From the IMG/VR virus record IMGVR_UViG_3300013118_000321, positions 1 through 64,000 of that record: a DNA stretch of 64,000 bases; one strand, given 5' to 3'. This document shows, piece after piece, positions 41,141 through 48,133 of this stretch. Every line of letters begins with the position of its first letter. Within the stretch, counting starts at the first letter, position 1. Source of the stretch: a virus. Under the pieces are notes generated by a model. That model was not told the origin of the DNA, made no database searches, and worked only from the letters and a program-made list of their open reading frames with translations. A program made the position numbers and the translations under genes.

Positions 41141-42892
41141 TTAAGCGCCTGCCTCACCAAGGAGACCTCTTACGACAACAAGACCATACATATCTGGTCT
41201 AACCATCTTCTTAGCGTAACGGGTCATGACACCCTTACGTGGTACGAAGTCTTCCGTACCGAAAATGGTAGGTGTTACCTGGAGTGGTACATATGGAGCG
41301 TACACATAACCGCTTTCAAGGAAAGAGTTACCTCTACGACCTACAAGAAGAATGTTTCTTGGGAAGTATGGATCAACCATAACATCAAACTTCTTGCTCA
41401 ATGAACCAGTCTTAACAGCACCAATGTCACCACGGTCAGCGTCTGCCGTAACAGATGCGCGGAAACCGCTTGTGAACTCAAGGATGTTAGCAACCTCTGG
41501 ACCACAAACAACAAAGTTTGCGCCACCACGAAGTGTCTTTCTGTGGATCTGAGCGCTCACGTCATTGATTGTCTCAATGAGAGTCTCATACCACTCGCTA
41601 ACAGTACCTGTGAAGTCAGGTGAAGCACTGGTTGCACCAAGTTCACTGCCGTTGCTATCAACGAAAAGACCTGGAGCGCGTGACCAGTAGCGTGTACCTG
41701 CCTTAGCACCCTGGATCAAGTCAGAGAGAATCTCCTGGTCGATTTCAAGAGCAATTTGCTCAGAAAGAATACCAGTTAATTCAACCTCTGCGTCAAGGTT
41801 GTGATAAGCATTGAGGTCCTGACCTAATTCAGGAGTCCACTTTGCCTTCAACTTCTTTGTAGCAGCTGTGACCGCTACGCTGTCGACCTTGATGTCGATT
41901 TCTGGGATGTTTCTTGGGTTGCTATTGTTAACTGTTGATCCACCTGTGGTATCACGACCAGCACCTTCAAGCTCCCACGGCTCTCCACCAACGACTGAAC
42001 CAAGTCCGCCGCCAGCTGAAAGCGTATCTGCTATCGGGAACGCTAGAGATGCATCATCTCTGGTAGGCGCGAACACGTCCGAAGCATGTCCGGTGAAAGT
42101 CAAAAGCAAGACCTCCTGGCTAGCACCTGTACCACCAGAGCCGGTGATTCTCGTCAAACGGCGGACCAGCTTTGCATGTCCGTAGTTTCCAGAACCGTTA
42201 GATGCCGAAATTGCCGAAGCATTGACCGCACCAGATGGGAAAGTAGTCGGCAAGTGATTTCTATAAATAGAAACAACCGAAACTACGTCGGTGCCCGAAA
42301 GAAGATCAGGATCCCAGCGAATCAACTTCTTCTGTGCGGCAGTCATTGACGAAGGCGCTACGTTAGTAAGCCCCGTGCTCATGACCTTTGCCTGGCTCTG
42401 TGAACCAGTTGCGCTAGTGTAACCATTCGCCAGGTCATAAAAACCACCTGCTCCAACGCCCGTAGCAGGATTAAGATCAACACCGTCAATCAACCCCTTC
42501 GCTACAACGTTACCACCATAGATAGATTGTCCTGCTAGACCGCGAAGGCGATCATCAGTCATTGTAAAGTCCAAGAAGAAGATAAGTCCACTTGGAAGAC
42601 TCATTGGCTGCACGCTAACGAGTTCATTTGCAATCAACCCACCGAATACACGACGGACGATTGGGAAAGCAACTGATGCGAAACCTTCAACATCACCTGC
42701 TGCCATTGAGGACGCTTCACGAAGAAGCTCCTTTGCTTGGTTCTCAAGGAGAACCGCCATACCATTCTTGGATTGCTCATCAGTAATACCTTCTAAGAGA
42801 CCAGTCTTTTCCCACTTCGCAAGAAGTGCTTGACCTTCCTTAGACACGTCACGTCGAACAATACCTTCAGTTAATTTTTCTAATACAGACAT
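41141..42892 (-). CDS. Major capsid protein (gp23-like)
   Basis: 583 residues (T4 gp23: 521), HK97 fold. The N-terminal about 59 residues are charged and helical and end in KELLREASSM; LRE59/A60 fits the T4 prohead-protease rule (I/L-x-E, cut before Ala) and lies close to the T4 cut (65/66). FASVAFPIVRRVFGGLIANELVSVQPMSLPSGLIFFLDF and the C-terminal VDPYFPRNILLVGRRGNSFLESGYVYAPYVPLQVTPTIFGTEDFVPRKGVMTRYAK are characteristic of gp23. Preceded by the scaffold gene with GGAGG before the ATG and followed by a strong terminator. Confidence 0.95.
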   Translation of the reverse strand: MSVLEKLTEGIVRRDVSKEGQALLAKWEKTGLLEGITDEQSKNGMAVLLENQAKELLREASSMAAGDVEGFASVAFPIVRRVFGGLIANELVSVQPMSLPSGLIFFLDFTMTDDRLRGLAGQSIYGGNVVAKGLIDGVDLNPATGVGAGGFYDLANGYTSATGSQSQAKVMSTGLTNVAPSSMTAAQKKLIRWDPDLLSGTDVVSVVSIYRNHLPTTFPSGAVNASAISASNGSGNYGHAKLVRRLTRITGSGGTGASQEVLLLTFTGHASDVFAPTRDDASLAFPIADTLSAGGGLGSVVGGEPWELEGAGRDTTGGSTVNNSNPRNIPEIDIKVDSVAVTAATKKLKAKWTPELGQDLNAYHNLDAEVELTGILSEQIALEIDQEILSDLIQGAKAGTRYWSRAPGLFVDSNGSELGATSASPDFTGTVSEWYETLIETINDVSAQIHRKTLRGGANFVVCGPEVANILEFTSGFRASVTADADRGDIGAVKTGSLSKKFDVMVDPYFPRNILLVGRRGNSFLESGYVYAPYVPLQVTPTIFGTEDFVPRKGVMTRYAKKMVRPDMYGLVVVRGLLGEAGA

Positions 42893-42913
42893 TGTATTGT
42901 AACCTCCTAATAT

Positions 42914-43993
42914 TTAATTGTCTTTATTAATACCAGCTAATCGCTGCATTCTTTCAGCAAAAATATCTGCTGAAGTAGCTCGTTTCTCTTCACGAGAACG
43001 AACCAGTAAGCTAGATCTTCTATTGTTAACTGCCTCACTCAGCGATTCTGGACTCTTCTTTTGACTAGTCTCCACTGTGTTTTGAAGGGTTTCATAGATA
43101 ACCTTTGCTTGTTTTGCATCTTCGGCCTTAGCGATTGCTTCAACAATACTCTTTTTCTGTCGCTCATTCAGGGAGCCACAATCCAAAGTCCGATTGATAT
43201 AAAGTAACTTTGCGTTTGATGTATTAACAGCATCAAACTTTTCTTTTATTTGTGAGACAACAGACTTATGAGCATTAATCTCGTCTGTTTTCATCTCATT
43301 TTCTTTAATTAAATCTTTATTTTGTTTATTGAGATTCTTGTTGGATTCTTCCAACTTACCAAGTGCTGCCTTGAGTGCCTCAAGTTGCTCCTTGATATCG
43401 TCATCTTGTAATCTGGCAAGTTCTTGCTCAACTGCAAGATCCAACTCTTCATTGGAAGTCCCCATCCATCCACTCTTTTGTGGTTTGATGTCAACCTTAA
43501 GAGATTCCATGATCTCATCAACGAATAATTCTTCCATCTCTTCTTCTAATTGAGTGAGTGTTTCGGTCGCAAGAGAACTTGCGTCAGCAGAAGCTTGAAT
43601 TTCATCAGACATACCAGCAGCAAGATCATCATGATCTACCTTATCTGCTTGAAGTACATCCGTTGCTTCAATTCCCTCTTCGTCTTCAATTTCTTTAATT
43701 CTTTTTTCGATCGCGTCAAGATCTAACTCGACCTGACCCGACTCAGATGAGGGGATATCATCCATTGCCTCTTCATCAGACTTTGCAGATACAGTATCGT
43801 CAGACCCCTCATCGCTAGATGGTTCAAGATCTAACCCTAAGTCCATCTCTTCTTCCTCTTGCTCAAGAAGAGATGACACGGCATCCTTAATTTGTTCTGA
43901 ATACTTTTCAATTACCATTTGTTCTGCATTTTTGAGCGCAGCGGATTTAAGCGCCTTGGCGTCAATGATTGCTTGTTCTAGAAGTGATGACAT
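42914..43993 (-). CDS. Prohead core scaffold protein (gp22-like)
   Basis: 359 residues from ATG at 43993, which has AAGGGG seven bases upstream; a GTG at 44053 is open but has no Shine-Dalgarno. The protein is acidic and strongly helical, with a Glu-rich segment (about 43-55), Asp/Ser-rich stretches, and a long coiled coil (about 195-260, LEALKAALGKLEESNKNLNKQ). This composition, together with its place immediately before the major capsid gene, fits T4 gp22, whose core guides capsid assembly and is then cut to pieces by the gp21 protease. Several L-x-E sites are present. Sequence similarity to gp22 itself is limited. Confidence 0.75.
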   Translation of the reverse strand: MSSLLEQAIIDAKALKSAALKNAEQMVIEKYSEQIKDAVSSLLEQEEEEMDLGLDLEPSSDEGSDDTVSAKSDEEAMDDIPSSESGQVELDLDAIEKRIKEIEDEEGIEATDVLQADKVDHDDLAAGMSDEIQASADASSLATETLTQLEEEMEELFVDEIMESLKVDIKPQKSGWMGTSNEELDLAVEQELARLQDDDIKEQLEALKAALGKLEESNKNLNKQNKDLIKENEMKTDEINAHKSVVSQIKEKFDAVNTSNAKLLYINRTLDCGSLNERQKKSIVEAIAKAEDAKQAKVIYETLQNTVETSQKKSPESLSEAVNNRRSSLLVRSREEKRATSADIFAERMQRLAGINKDN

Positions 43994-44026
43994 AGTTTGC
44001 CCCTTATATAAAAATATGTTCAATAA

Positions 44027-44033
44027 TAAATAG
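44027..44033 (-). promoter_or_regulatory. CTATTTA motif upstream of the scaffold gene
   Basis: ACTATTTATTATTG on the coding strand, 34-40 bases before the scaffold ATG at 43993. Candidate late promoter for the scaffold-capsid pair. Confidence 0.45.
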
Positions 44034-44090
44034 TTGAAGTGTTCTCTAAACACCTGAAATTTATTATACTACAATGTAGGAGTGTTTTTT

Positions 44091-44675
44091 TTAATTTGCT
44101 ACTGGGTTCGTTCTTAGGGAGGATAACCCTGGTATGGTCATCCTGAGAGGGGTGTACCCAGATGGGTTTATGCCCCCAGAGAAAGCGATAGTTGGCATAC
44201 CATGTATGTTGGAAGTTATGATCTCGTGTCCAGCGGTGCCGATGGGTCCAGTCTTTGTTATGGTTATTGTCGCGCCATCCCTAGTAGCGGAAATAGTATG
44301 GTCGGACTCCGAAGCACCACCATTGATGGCGGTTGTTAAAACTGTTGCTAAGTGAGTAGAGTTTGTGGCGTCGGATGTGCATACTGTGACAATTCCACTA
44401 GAGGGTCCAGTTCCGTCGGTGGCGGACATGTTGGCAGAATCGTTAATTCGATACTCTACAGTTCCAGTACCTGCCGAAGTTCGAACATTATTAATTGTTA
44501 AGTGCTGATTAGTTGCAAGTTGCGATATGTCTGTGACATTTACAGTGAATGTTACCTTAGATCCTGTGCCGCCGACATTACCAGCAGGAGTGTTGTTGAC
44601 CACTAGAGGATCTTCTTGTAGATCTCTTATGTTATCAATCACAAAATCAGGTCTTATGGTGTGCTTTCTCTTCAT
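44091..44675 (-). CDS. Probable virion protein, beta-rich
   Basis: 194 residues from ATG at 44675, two bases after the stop of the upstream gene; an upstream in-frame start at 44726 would overlap that gene by 49 bases. Rich in Thr, Ser, Gly and Asn, with repeating beta strands (GSKVTFTVNVTDISQLATNQHLTINNVRTS; DHTISATRDGATITITKTGPIGTAGHEIITSNIHG). No domain is recognised, but the composition is typical of capsid decoration or fibre proteins. Located just upstream of the scaffold. Confidence 0.7.
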   Translation of the reverse strand: MKRKHTIRPDFVIDNIRDLQEDPLVVNNTPAGNVGGTGSKVTFTVNVTDISQLATNQHLTINNVRTSAGTGTVEYRINDSANMSATDGTGPSSGIVTVCTSDATNSTHLATVLTTAINGGASESDHTISATRDGATITITKTGPIGTAGHEIITSNIHGMPTIAFSGGINPSGYTPLRMTIPGLSSLRTNPVAN

Positions 44676-44677
44676 GG

Positions 44678-45097
44678 TTAGAATGTGGAACAGGCAGCAT
44701 ATACTGCATCGGGTGCATCTCCCCAAGTGCCAGCATCTCTTACGAACGCAACACGATCAACACCATTTATTTCAATCTTATAAGTTGTGGGGACTGTAAC
44801 AGCATCACAATCAACTGTCTGCGAGTACGACCAAATACCTGTTGCGTGCATATAAAACCACAATTCAATATCCCGATCGGGAGCGCCAGCGTCAGCGGGA
44901 TCTACGGTCAGAAACAAGTATCTTTGATTTTCTGTCACATACCCAGTAGTACCGTCCCTAGCGGCGGTTCCTGTTGAAATGCCTGTTGTAACTGGAAGGG
45001 CGTTGTGTGCCAACACTACTATCGCTGTACCATTGGCGCCTGCTAAATTTTTGGGTCCTCTTGTTCTGCCCCAACTTGTATTCTTAAAAGTACTCAT
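44678..45097 (-). CDS. Probable virion protein, beta-rich (2)
   Basis: 139 residues with a basic N-terminus (FKNTSWGRTRGPKN) and beta strands (TAIVVLAHNALPVTTGIS; QRYLFLTVDPADAGAPDRDIELWFYMHATGIWSYSQTVDCDAVTVPTTYKIEING). The end has a pair of Cys. Probably a small virion component, judged from composition and its place between bS21 and the scaffold. The following gene starts two bases after its stop. Confidence 0.68.
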   Translation of the reverse strand: MSTFKNTSWGRTRGPKNLAGANGTAIVVLAHNALPVTTGISTGTAARDGTTGYVTENQRYLFLTVDPADAGAPDRDIELWFYMHATGIWSYSQTVDCDAVTVPTTYKIEINGVDRVAFVRDAGTWGDAPDAVYAACSTF

Positions 45098-45119
45098 TTT
45101 AAATCTCCATTAATAAATA

Positions 45120-45344
45120 TCAATCTTTAAACTTTTCATTAAATTTTCTAGTTGATTCTTGAGAAAGTTTCTTCTTTCTCTCCTTCTTCAACTTTCTAAT
45201 TTCAGACTTTGGAGTGAATTGCATTCGTTTTCTTACCTTGTCGATCAACCCTTCCTTCTTTGTCTTCTTAACGAATCTTCTGATCATTCTCATCTGATCT
45301 TCGTTGTGCCTTGGTCTTACATCAAAATTAACTGCTTTAGCCAT
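45120..45344 (-). CDS. Ribosomal protein bS21 homologue
   Basis: 74 residues, highly basic. VRPRHNEDQMRMIRRFVKKTKKEGLIDKVRKRMQFTPKSEIRKLKKERKKKLSQES fits bS21 ([50 protein letters not shown]): N/E-x-x-x-x-x-RRFK/V, a Lys-rich helix, then R+x-F/Y-x-x-P-x-x-x-x-R/K. bS21 is a small-subunit protein near the anti-Shine-Dalgarno end of 16S rRNA. Phage-encoded bS21 is known in other marine phages. AAGGA precedes the ATG. Its position inside the head cluster suggests late expression, which could favour translation of phage mRNA; that role is inferred. Confidence 0.8.
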   Translation of the reverse strand: MAKAVNFDVRPRHNEDQMRMIRRFVKKTKKEGLIDKVRKRMQFTPKSEIRKLKKERKKKLSQESTRKFNEKFKD

Positions 45345-45354
45345 TATAAATCCT

Positions 45355-45777
45355 TTATTTTAGTGCGTCCCACTTTTTGCCAAAGGCGCCAAGTAGTCCG
45401 TCAATGTCAACTCCCTTATCACTAGGGTCCATATTCGCAAGAGGAGAATGAGAGGGCGTAGTGCCACCAGCTGATGACAATGGCGTCGTACCCTCAAAAA
45501 CATTCACTCCACCATAGGCATCCTTACCAATCGCTTCAAGCATTTGATTCTTGGATTCCTGTAGTCTTTTTGAAACTTGCGCTGTTCTATCGTCAGAAGT
45601 GCGAGCAGAAGATCTTTCGGGCGTTTTGTTTTCTACTATCGGTTGTTGTCCCATACCTGAAAAGATCTCGGCAACCAATGTCGATAACACACCTTCTTCA
45701 AAAATTGCCTCTTTTATGCAATCCATCACAAGCGGTTTCAATACTTTCTTTAACTTATTTAATTCTTGTTCTTTCAT
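45355..45777 (-). CDS. Hypothetical head-region protein
   Basis: 140 residues. Helical N-terminus (KEQELNKLKKVLKPLVMDCIKEAIFEEGVLSTLVAEIFSGM), an Arg/Ser-rich linker (ERSSARTSDDRTAQVSKRLQESKNQML), a Gly/Ser/Pro-rich middle and a short helical C-terminus (DIDGLLGAFGKKWDALK). Starts inside the last codon of the protease gene (4-base overlap). A prohead core or protease-associated component is possible from position; no family recognised. Confidence 0.72.
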   Translation of the reverse strand: MKEQELNKLKKVLKPLVMDCIKEAIFEEGVLSTLVAEIFSGMGQQPIVENKTPERSSARTSDDRTAQVSKRLQESKNQMLEAIGKDAYGGVNVFEGTTPLSSAGGTTPSHSPLANMDPSDKGVDIDGLLGAFGKKWDALK

Positions 45778-46379
45778 TTGTTCCTCAAAATATCATTCAT
45801 TATACTATTAATTCTATCTTCTTTTGTTAGCGGCCTGCTCATATCTCTGGATTCGTGCACCTGAGACATGATCGCACCTGGTGTAGATGGGTCCGAAACC
45901 ATGTCGAAACATATCAACTGAAAGTCATCTTCAACTAAAGTAATACCGTTTCGCTCTGTAACAGATCCCATGCCTCTAGACGATATACCACAAGGAATAT
46001 TACACTCTACAAGATTCTTGAGTATTTGTCCCGCTGGTGTTGGTAATACTTCAATTTTACCCATTACCTTGTTTTCATCCATCCAAATCTCAGTCACTAG
46101 ATGTGAGGCATTTTGCAAGTTAATGACAGACGACTCTGGATGGTCCAGTTCACCCAATGCTCTACGTTGTTCTACTAGTTTACTATATCTGGAGACTTCT
46201 CTTTCCAAAAGAGCATGAGGATACATCCTGCCGTTGGCGTTCTTGGTTTCAGACATTTGCATGACACCTGTAAGGATTGTCACCTTACCTTCAGCAACTC
46301 TTCTTTTCTCATCTTCGGTGAGCAGGTCCTGACAGACACCACCCTCACATAATTCAAAATACTCTCTTAATAGTTTCAT
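45774..46379 (-). CDS. Prohead protease (gp21-like)
   Basis: 201 residues from ATG at 46379, with GAGGAAGG just upstream; an earlier ATG at 46403 lacks one. A serine protease of the herpesvirus/T4 fold: LGELDHPESSVINLQNASHLVTEIWMD carries the catalytic His, CGISSRGMGSV the nucleophile Ser, and the early TILTGVMQMSETKNANGRMYPHALLEREV the usual first strands. It would cut the scaffold and trim the capsid protein after L-x-E, and then itself. Position between the portal block and scaffold is as in T4. Confidence 0.92.
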   Translation of the reverse strand: MKLLREYFELCEGGVCQDLLTEDEKRRVAEGKVTILTGVMQMSETKNANGRMYPHALLEREVSRYSKLVEQRRALGELDHPESSVINLQNASHLVTEIWMDENKVMGKIEVLPTPAGQILKNLVECNIPCGISSRGMGSVTERNGITLVEDDFQLICFDMVSDPSTPGAIMSQVHESRDMSRPLTKEDRINSIMNDILRNK

Positions 46380-46412
46380 AACCTTCCTCATTGCGGGGGT
46401 CACCCGCGTCAG

Positions 46413-46463
46413 TTACTTACCGCTGCAACAACGTCTAACTCTCTGTATCATCCAACGTTTCAT
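46413..46463 (-). CDS. Possible 16-residue basic peptide
   Basis: ATG at 46461-46463, TAA at 46413-46415, product MKRWMIQRVRRCCSGK. GAGGAG, in the last codons of the preceding gene, lies 5 bases upstream, so ribosomes are well placed. The size is too small to prove coding; it could be a translational coupling leader for the protease gene. Confidence 0.25.
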   Translation of the reverse strand: MKRWMIQRVRRCCSGK

Positions 46464-46465
46464 AA

Positions 46466-46765
46466 CTACTCCTCACAATTGTGCTTTATTTGAATTCCAT
46501 CATCCCCAACGATCATGCTACCATAATAACACACGATTGAAGAATAACATCCCAAAATAAAAGCAGTGACCACAGAATGATCAAATATAAATAGTTCTGT
46601 AAACGGACTTAACGCCCACAAAAACACACCTGTCCAAAACCCAGTACACATAGGGCACTTGAGGAGATCCCCAAACCACCCCGTAGTGGGTCTAATTTTG
46701 TTAAATATTTTTCCATAGACAAGGATTTGGGTCATACCAATGCAGGCAATCGTGTAGGTAAACAT
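46466..46765 (-). CDS. Small membrane protein, DUF1360-like
   Basis: 99 residues with three hydrophobic stretches (about 1-19, 41-56 and 65-86). KIFNKIRPTTGWFGDLLKCPMCTGFWTGVFLW resembles DUF1360 membrane proteins, which have a C-P-x-C-x-G-F/W-x-x-G motif. The function of that family is not known to me. Its start overlaps the upstream stop by one base. It is an unusual guest in a head-assembly block. Confidence 0.65.
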   Translation of the reverse strand: MFTYTIACIGMTQILVYGKIFNKIRPTTGWFGDLLKCPMCTGFWTGVFLWALSPFTELFIFDHSVVTAFILGCYSSIVCYYGSMIVGDDGIQIKHNCEE

Positions 46766-47328
46766 TACTTCTCCAAGATTTCCCTCAAAATCGAATACAT
46801 ATACTGATATCCATACGGGCGGACTTGATGGTCAGCTGATCCTTTCTTTTCCCTGTGAGGGACCTCACCGAGTTCTGTAGAGTCTTCATCCTTTGGATCA
46901 AGAAAGAAGTTCTGTAGAGTATCTTTGTATATCTCTCTCGACTTAATGTTTGGTTCCTCCTCTTGAAGGAAGTTAAACACCTCTAACAAAGTTAACTGAA
47001 ACGGGGAAATGTCCTCGTCTGGAGATTCCAAAATTTCTGCTTCCAACGATGAAAAAACAGCACCAGAGCGGATCGTTGAGCGATCAAGCACCCCATTCTT
47101 AGCGAGCAATTTCAATAATGCTTCTTGAGTATGATAAGTCTCCTCTGAAATGACTTCCTTTGGGAATGTGGAGATTTTTAATTTCTCGCGTGAAACAACA
47201 ATATCAATTAGGTCGTGATCAAATATCATAAGATCACCATTCACTGCCTTGCGAGCCTCTGCAAAAGAGATCTGCTTTACAGTAGGTTCTTGATCCTTGG
47301 TACCCCTAATTATGTTGATTTTAAGCAT
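46765..47328 (-). CDS. Hypothetical head-region protein
   Basis: 187 residues, acidic and mostly helical after a short beta start (MLKINIIRGTKDQEPTVKQISFAEARK). The C-terminus ends with a Tyr-rich stretch (GYQYMYSILREILEK). No family recognised. It overlaps the upstream gene by 8 bases and the downstream gene by 1, placing it in the portal-protease operon, so a prohead or packaging role is likely but not shown. Confidence 0.75.
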   Translation of the reverse strand: MLKINIIRGTKDQEPTVKQISFAEARKAVNGDLMIFDHDLIDIVVSREKLKISTFPKEVISEETYHTQEALLKLLAKNGVLDRSTIRSGAVFSSLEAEILESPDEDISPFQLTLLEVFNFLQEEEPNIKSREIYKDTLQNFFLDPKDEDSTELGEVPHREKKGSADHQVRPYGYQYMYSILREILEK

Positions 47329-48133
47329 TCTCTAACTCCCGTACTAACCCTTGAATTTTTAGTACCTCGGTAATCATAACGTCGTCCACTTCCATGTCCT
47401 TATATGACTCTAGCTTCAGCATGATTTCTCCGTATTTACCCTTCAAATCCTCAGATTTGAGAACCGTACTTGATTCAAAGTTCTTTAATTTTTCCTTCAA
47501 TTCCGACACCTGGTCATTTAAGTATATCTTAAGTCCCAGCGAATTATCGGAAAAAGAAGCAATATAATTAGTCAACAATTCCTTTTGGTTGTCTGGGAGT
47601 TCTGAATATTTCTTATTAAAACTTTCCACAAATGTCTTATATGTCAAATTGTCGATGTGCTGCTTCTCTTCCTCCGTATTGGTGGTTGTTAGGGATTCGA
47701 TCATCTTCTCCTCTAACAGCATCTTTTCCTTAATTGATGTTTTATCATTAAAGATATTATAAATCGTAGCAAGATTCTTATAGTTTGGTACAAAATTTCC
47801 AAATACTTCAGAAGATAATGTATAATTTATTTCCTTTATAAGTCTATTCTGACTCGAAAAAACATTCTGCTTTCCCAATGTTCCGTATCTCTGCTTCGCT
47901 TCACCCAACAAACCAACTGCCGTTTCTCTATCCAAATTTTTCGATTCAAGAACTTCTTTATAGATTGAAAGTTCTTCATTCAAAATACTACCTTTAGAAA
48001 AATGCTCTTTTATGATCTTCTTAACAAGAGACTGTCTAGCGGAATTCTTTTTTACAACCGATTTAACATACTCTCTGGTAAGTGCTTCAAATAAAAATGC
48101 AGTATTTCTCTTCTTGTTGTGTTTTAATCTCAT
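47321..48133 (-). CDS. Hypothetical helical protein downstream of the portal
   Basis: 270 residues, helical throughout with high Lys, Glu and Leu content. It begins MRLKHNKKRNTAFLFEALTREYV and ends in a coiled-coil-like region (VSELKEKLKNFESSTVLKSEDLKGKYGEIMLKLESYK). T4 has core proteins gp67/gp68 in the corresponding place, but they are smaller and I see no motif to link them. Overlaps the portal stop by 4 bases. A prohead core component is the likeliest role by position. Confidence 0.75.
   Translation of the reverse strand: MRLKHNKKRNTAFLFEALTREYVKSVVKKNSARQSLVKKIIKEHFSKGSILNEELSIYKEVLESKNLDRETAVGLLGEAKQRYGTLGKQNVFSSQNRLIKEINYTLSSEVFGNFVPNYKNLATIYNIFNDKTSIKEKMLLEEKMIESLTTTNTEEEKQHIDNLTYKTFVESFNKKYSELPDNQKELLTNYIASFSDNSLGLKIYLNDQVSELKEKLKNFESSTVLKSEDLKGKYGEIMLKLESYKDMEVDDVMITEVLKIQGLVRELENA

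Noticed and set aside
44051-44090. Hairpin with a T-run between the scaffold and the upstream gene
   Set aside because: The T-run is on the + strand side, so it would only terminate + strand transcription, and no + strand genes are seen. The stem is also imperfect.
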